The notes beneath the pieces are model-generated. The model saw only the letters and a program-made list of their open reading frames with translations, was not told the origin of the DNA and searched no databases. The position numbers and the translations under genes are program-made. This document shows positions 60,566-64,000 of a stretch of DNA of 64,000 nt, in pieces (the first letter of the stretch is position 1; each line of letters starts with the position of its first letter). The stretch is from an uncultured Flavobacteriaceae bacterium (GTDB lineage Bacteria; Bacteroidota; Bacteroidia; Flavobacteriales; Flavobacteriaceae): NCBI GenBank assembly GCA_947503005.1, contig CANNCA010000002.1, forward strand, positions 930,001 through 994,000. Direction: 5' to 3'.

Positions 60566-61741
60566 TTAATAGTTTCTCCACTTTTTAGTAACCTCAAAAA
60601 CATGCTCCAAAATTCTAGCTTCTACATCATTGAACTCCACTCCCCTTCTGGCCATCATAACTTTTGCAGCTTCAAACGCCCGCTTTGGTAAATATTCGGT
60701 AAAACCGGATGCGCCGCCCCAACTGAAGCTGGGCACAAAGTTCCTAGGAAATCCAGGTACGTAGATATTACAATTCACACCGATTACCGTACCGGTATTG
60801 AACATGGTATTGATAGCCGTTTTGCTATGATCGCCCATCATGAGCCCGCAAAATTGTAAGCCTGTTTGGTCAAAGCTTTCCGTATCATAATTCCAGATGC
60901 GTACTTTGGCATAATTGTTTTTCAAATTTGAATTGTTTGAATCCGCACCTATGTTGCACCATTCCCCCAAAACTGCGTTGCCCAGATAGCCCTCATGGCC
61001 TTTACTCGAATAGCCAAAAATCACAGCGTTGCTGACTTCACCGCATACCTTGGAATGCGGGCCAACCGTCGTTGCTCCATACATTTTTCCACCCATTTTG
61101 ACCACTGCATTATCGCACAGGGCAAAAGCCCCTCGAATTAGACTTCCCTCCCAAACTTGGGCGTTTCTTCCAATATAGATAGGGCCGTCGGTAGCATTCA
61201 AAATACTGAACTCAACACTAGCGCCATCCTCTAAAAAAATATTATCACCATTAATCAGGTTATTGGTTTTGGAAATCGGGGCGCTTTTACGTCCCGCAGT
61301 AATAAAATCAAAATCAGCTTGTAACGCTTCGCCGTTTTTAGAAAAAATATCCCATGTATTTTCAATCCGTAGCACTTCTCCATCAAATTCGATGGAAGTG
61401 TACGTATCGAAATCCACTTCTTTTTGTGTCTCCTTGGAGTAAAAAGCTACGATTTCCCCTTTGTGAAAAATGGCTTCGTTTTCATTCAAATTTTGGACTT
61501 GGGCAACCAATTCCTTATTGGGTAGAAAAGACGCATTAATGAGAACGTTCTCAGGCATTTCGACCATAGGATACTTCTCCGACAGGTAATCTTCAGTAAT
61601 TGTAGTGGTAGTATTGCCCAAGTATTTTTCCCATTTTTCTCGAATGGTCAAAATGCCTACACGAATATCGGCTACGGGCCGTGTGAACGTAAATGGTAAT
61701 AAAGCATCTCTAACGGTACCGTCAAAAAGGATATAGTTCAT
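60566..61741 (-). CDS. GlmU-like putative sugar nucleotidyltransferase
   Basis: About 391 residues from ATG 61741 (a second ATG lies one codon upstream). The N-terminus, MNYILFDGTVRDALLPFTFT and RPVADIRVGILTIREKW, is that of the Bacteroidota NTP_transf_4 group. The C-terminal half is a left-handed beta helix of hexapeptide repeats (GRNAQVWEGSLIRGAFALCD and following). True GlmU makes UDP-GlcNAc; this group is short and its reaction is unproven. It follows rpmE2 after the terminator. Confidence 0.85.
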   Translation of the reverse strand: MNYILFDGTVRDALLPFTFTRPVADIRVGILTIREKWEKYLGNTTTTITEDYLSEKYPMVEMPENVLINASFLPNKELVAQVQNLNENEAIFHKGEIVAFYSKETQKEVDFDTYTSIEFDGEVLRIENTWDIFSKNGEALQADFDFITAGRKSAPISKTNNLINGDNIFLEDGASVEFSILNATDGPIYIGRNAQVWEGSLIRGAFALCDNAVVKMGGKMYGATTVGPHSKVCGEVSNAVIFGYSSKGHEGYLGNAVLGEWCNIGADSNNSNLKNNYAKVRIWNYDTESFDQTGLQFCGLMMGDHSKTAINTMFNTGTVIGVNCNIYVPGFPRNFVPSFSWGGASGFTEYLPKRAFEAAKVMMARRGVEFNDVEARILEHVFEVTKKWRNY

Positions 61742-61766
61742 CAAATTTGATTTTGAGCAAAATTAA

Positions 61767-61802
61767 CAAAAAACGCCTCCGATACTAAGTATCAGAGGCG
61801 TA
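61767..61802 (-). terminator. Terminator of rpmE2
   Basis: ACGCCTC and GAGGCGT, extended by GATACT and AGTATC, make a long stem on the minus strand with one mismatch; TTTTTTGTT follows. It is 28 bases after the rpmE2 stop. Confidence 0.92.
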
Positions 61803-61829
61803 TGGTATATTTTATCTGTGAGATACGTC

Positions 61830-62162
61830 TTATTCTTCTTCCTTGCTGGCCTCGGCTTCAACTTTAGGGGCTTCCTCAGCTTTAAGAGCTTCTTCAGCCA
61901 CTGGAGCAGCTTTCTTCTTGAATTTATCGTACTTGTTTTTGAATTTATCAATTCGACCCGCAGTATCCAAGAATTTGGCCTTACCAGTATAGAAAGGATG
62001 TGAAGTTCTTGAAATTTCCAATTTCACCAACGGATACTCAACGCCATCAACTTCTAAAGTCTCTTTGGTTTCGGCCGTAGATTTGGTCAAAAACACTTCG
62101 TCATTAGACATGTCTTTGAACGCTACCAATCTATAATTCTCTGGGTGTATACCTTTTTTCAT
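61830..62162 (-). CDS. rpmE2: 50S ribosomal protein bL31, type B, with acidic tail
   Basis: A 110-residue ribosomal protein. The type B core, [20 protein letters not shown] and [13 protein letters not shown], lacks the zinc CxxC pairs of type A, so it is zinc-independent. The last 30 residues are an Ala/Glu/Lys-rich extension, longer than in Escherichia coli type B (about 87). A full consensus promoter precedes it. It is followed by the GlmU-like gene. Confidence 0.96.
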   Translation of the reverse strand: MKKGIHPENYRLVAFKDMSNDEVFLTKSTAETKETLEVDGVEYPLVKLEISRTSHPFYTGKAKFLDTAGRIDKFKNKYDKFKKKAAPVAEEALKAEEAPKVEAEASKEEE

Positions 62163-62211
62163 CGTGATAAATTTCTCGCACCCATTCCGACAGGCGCTTA
62201 TTTTCAGGCTG

Positions 62212-62241
62212 CAAATTTAATGATTTATAACAAACCTACAA
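62212..62241 (-). promoter_or_regulatory. Promoter of rpmE2
   Basis: TTG (62239-62241), a 19-base spacer and TAAATTTG (62212-62219) on the minus strand match the consensus. The leader to the rpmE2 ATG is about 40-45 bases. Confidence 0.78.
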
Positions 62242-62342
62242 TCTAAATCAAGAAAAAAGAAGTATAAAATTTGTAACTTCAAACTGTAACAAAAAAGCTT
62301 TCAAAACAACTAACTGAAAGAAAACCACTAAAAACATTTAAA

Positions 62343-62864
62343 ATGGAAGAAAATCAACCTAAAACTGGCAAGTATGCATTAATTTTTGGCGGTCTAGCGG
62401 GCCTAACCGGAATAGTATTTTCTGTCATGCTGTACATGATGGATATGCAGTACGAACAAGGAATTGGCATTCAGGCGGTTCAGTTCGGTATATTAGCCGT
62501 TTTCGTGGTATTTGCGATAATGCAATTCAAAAAGGCCAATGAAGGATATTTATCTGTTGTTCAAGCCGTTAAAATCGCTCCCGGTGTAGCCGTTATCAGC
62601 TTTATAATCGGTATTCTTTGGTTTCTTATTTTTTCCAACATCATTGAGCCAGATTTTATGGCCAACAGCATGCAGATAGGAAAACAAAAAGCAATGGAAC
62701 AAAATCCTGAACTAACTTCTGAACAATTGGATCAAGGAATGGAGATGCAACAAAAGTTCTTTTGGGTAATCATGGCGGTTTTCATGCTAATTTCTGCGCT
62801 TTTTGCTACCGTCGTGGGTCTCATTACGGGCTTAATAATGAAAAAACAAAAAAACGCTTTTTAA
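62343..62864 (+). CDS. DUF4199 family membrane protein
   Basis: A 173-residue inner-membrane protein with four helices (about 12-31, 43-58, 78-98, 137-163). The opening NQPKTGKYALIFGGLAGLTG and the conserved NPELTSEQLDQG loop are DUF4199 features. The family commonly stands next to a GT2 glycosyltransferase in Flavobacteriia, as here, and may serve envelope lipid metabolism; the role is unknown. Confidence 0.85.
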   Translation: MEENQPKTGKYALIFGGLAGLTGIVFSVMLYMMDMQYEQGIGIQAVQFGILAVFVVFAIMQFKKANEGYLSVVQAVKIAPGVAVISFIIGILWFLIFSNIIEPDFMANSMQIGKQKAMEQNPELTSEQLDQGMEMQQKFFWVIMAVFMLISALFATVVGLITGLIMKKQKNAF

Positions 62865-62875
62865 CTTCAAAATCG

Positions 62876-62883
62876 TACTTTTG
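62876..62883 (+). promoter_or_regulatory. -7 element of the GT2 gene
   Basis: TACTTTTG matches the consensus exactly, 22 bases before the ATG at 62906 and just after the DUF4199 stop. Confidence 0.5.
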
Positions 62884-62905
62884 ATATGATTATCATAAGT
62901 ATTCA

Positions 62906-63880
62906 ATGCAGTTATCTATAGTAATTCCTTTACTTAATGAAGAAGAGTCTTTGAAAGAACTTCATGATTGGATTGTATCTGTAATGCAATCCAATCATTT
63001 TTCATACGAAATTCTTTTTATCGATGATGGCAGCACGGACAGTTCTTGGGATATCATTTCAAAACTTTCCAATGAAAATTCTGCTGTAAAAGGAATACGG
63101 TTCCTGCGTAATTTCGGTAAATCTCAAGCACTTCACGCAGGCTTTAAGGCTACTAAAGGCGATGTTATCATTACCATGGATGCCGATTTGCAAGATAATC
63201 CGGAGGAAATTCCAGCATTGTACAACATGATCACCGATGATGGGCTTGAGCTTGTTTCTGGCTGGAAAAAGAAACGATATGATTCCGTTATCTTTAAAAA
63301 TATGCCCTCCAAATTATTCAATTGGGCGGCTCGCAAGACATCGGGTGTGCGATTACATGATTTCAATTGCGGTCTCAAAGCTTATAAAAAAGAAGTTGTA
63401 AAAACTATAGAAGTACACGGCGAAATGCACCGTTACATTCCCGTTTTGGCAAAAAATGCAGGGTTTTCTAACATAGGCGAAAAAATTGTACAACATCAAG
63501 CTCGTAAATACGGTAAAACTAAATTTGGTATGGAACGATTCATAAACGGATTTCTAGATTTGATTACCATTTGGTTCGTCTCTAAATTTGGAAAACAACC
63601 TATGCATCTTTTCGGGGCCTTAGGAGTAGTCATGTTCATCATCGGCTTCGGTTTTGCCATTTATCTAGGTATCGACAAACTTTTTATCCATCCTACAGGA
63701 AGACTAATAACTGACCGTCCACAATTCTTTATTTCATTGACGGCTATGATTATTGGTTCACAACTATTCTTAGCCGGATTCTTAGGTGAAATCCTGATAC
63801 GCTCACGTCAAAACGAAAAACGTTATACCATTGCCGAAAAGACTGAAACTTCGCCAATCGAAGAACATTATTCTTCGTAA
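62906..63880 (+). CDS. GT2 family glycosyltransferase (GtrB/DPM1-like)
   Basis: A 324-residue membrane-bound enzyme. The GT-A catalytic domain (1-220) has VIPLLNEEESLKEL, FIDDGSTDSSW, TMDADLQDNPEEI with the metal-binding DAD, and GMERFINGFLDL. Two C-terminal transmembrane helices (about 232-256 and 272-296) fit polyisoprenyl-phosphate glycosyltransferases such as GtrB. It likely transfers a sugar from a nucleotide donor to undecaprenyl phosphate. Sugar unknown. Confidence 0.92.
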   Translation: MQLSIVIPLLNEEESLKELHDWIVSVMQSNHFSYEILFIDDGSTDSSWDIISKLSNENSAVKGIRFLRNFGKSQALHAGFKATKGDVIITMDADLQDNPEEIPALYNMITDDGLELVSGWKKKRYDSVIFKNMPSKLFNWAARKTSGVRLHDFNCGLKAYKKEVVKTIEVHGEMHRYIPVLAKNAGFSNIGEKIVQHQARKYGKTKFGMERFINGFLDLITIWFVSKFGKQPMHLFGALGVVMFIIGFGFAIYLGIDKLFIHPTGRLITDRPQFFISLTAMIIGSQLFLAGFLGEILIRSRQNEKRYTIAEKTETSPIEEHYSS

Positions 63881-63903
63881 ATTTAATTTCTAAAACAGTA
63901 TAT

Positions 63904-64000
63904 ATGGATACCATTCTTAAAACCGCCAAAAGCTGGTTGACCGATTTTTTCGATACCGATGTAAAATCGGAAGTCCAGAAACTCATTGATACCGACCCGG
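63904..64000 (+). CDS. Probable phospho-sugar mutase, N-terminal fragment
   Basis: The first 32 codons of a gene that runs off the window. The peptide has WLTDFFDTDVKSEVQKLI, close to the WLTxxFDxxTxxxIxxLI opening of Flavobacteriia phosphoglucomutase/phosphomannomutase-type proteins. The active-site Ser region lies outside. It starts 23 bases after the GT2 stop. The family call rests on the N-terminal pattern only. Confidence 0.55.
   Translation, partial: MDTILKTAKSWLTDFFDTDVKSEVQKLIDTDP

Noticed and set aside
1-64000. CRISPR arrays, prophage, transposases, rRNA operons, restriction or other defence genes
   Set aside because: None were seen; direct repeats with regular spacers occur only at 19597-19673, and those are three operator-like units, not an array.

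Overview
The window reads as chromosomal DNA of a marine-type Flavobacteriaceae bacterium (phylum Bacteroidota). The support is: several Bacteroidota-restricted families (DUF4249, DUF4252, DUF4294, DUF6095, DUF6263, DUF6495); promoters of the Bacteroidota form (TTG, about 19-20 nt, then TAnnTTTG); lipoprotein-rich gene content; a CarB that stops before the usual regulatory domain; and a SerB-SerA fusion. GC is low and fairly even. No phage, transposase, CRISPR array, rRNA or tRNA gene was found.

Layout. 1-2.9 kb: tail of a TonB-dependent receptor, two DUF4249 lipoproteins, two small conserved genes. 3-8.7 kb: M42 peptidase, NUDIX hydrolase, hisS, DUF6495, the rpsF-rpsR-rplI operon and an orphan LytTR regulator. 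8.9-16.2 kb: an apparent nadC-brkB-DUF2147-priA operon, rlmH, and a fused phosphoserine phosphatase/phosphoglycerate dehydrogenase. 16.3-19.8 kb: four closely packed genes led by a SatD-type regulator (cyclase-like N-terminus plus HTH), then DUF3307, a clan GH-A glycosidase lipoprotein and a secreted alpha/beta hydrolase, behind three tandem operator-like repeats. 19.8-31.4 kb: methyltransferase, rdgB, DEAD-box helicase, GH13 amylase lipoprotein, trmH, cobB-type sirtuin, a haem-binding protein, purB and an MscS channel.

31.5-37.9 kb: an ECF sigma factor, a membrane partner and three DUF4252 proteins, then two tandem S41 peptidase lipoproteins. 37.9-43.1 kb: a vitamin B12 uptake locus, with a TonB receptor behind a cobalamin riboswitch and a divergent binding protein/permease/ATPase operon that appears to use TTG starts. 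43.2-49.5 kb: rmuC, two small genes, and the oxidative pentose phosphate genes pgl, zwf and gnd. 49.6-55.3 kb: an AT-rich FkbM-like gene, a bestrophin, TfoX-like, carB, rpmH. 55.4-64 kb: DUF6263, a TPR protein, a lytic transglycosylase, a hydrolase, a possible small RNA, a GNAT-like protein, mtaB, a GlmU-like protein, rpmE2, DUF4199, a GT2 glycosyltransferase and the start of a probable phospho-sugar mutase.

Most of the window is housekeeping. The parts most worth a second look are the SatD-led operon with its operator array (19.6 kb), the DUF4252/ECF cluster, the asymmetric riboswitch control of B12 uptake, the SerB-SerA fusion, and a promoter-to-terminator unit near 58.7 kb that may encode a small RNA. 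All assignments come from reading motifs; no database search was run.
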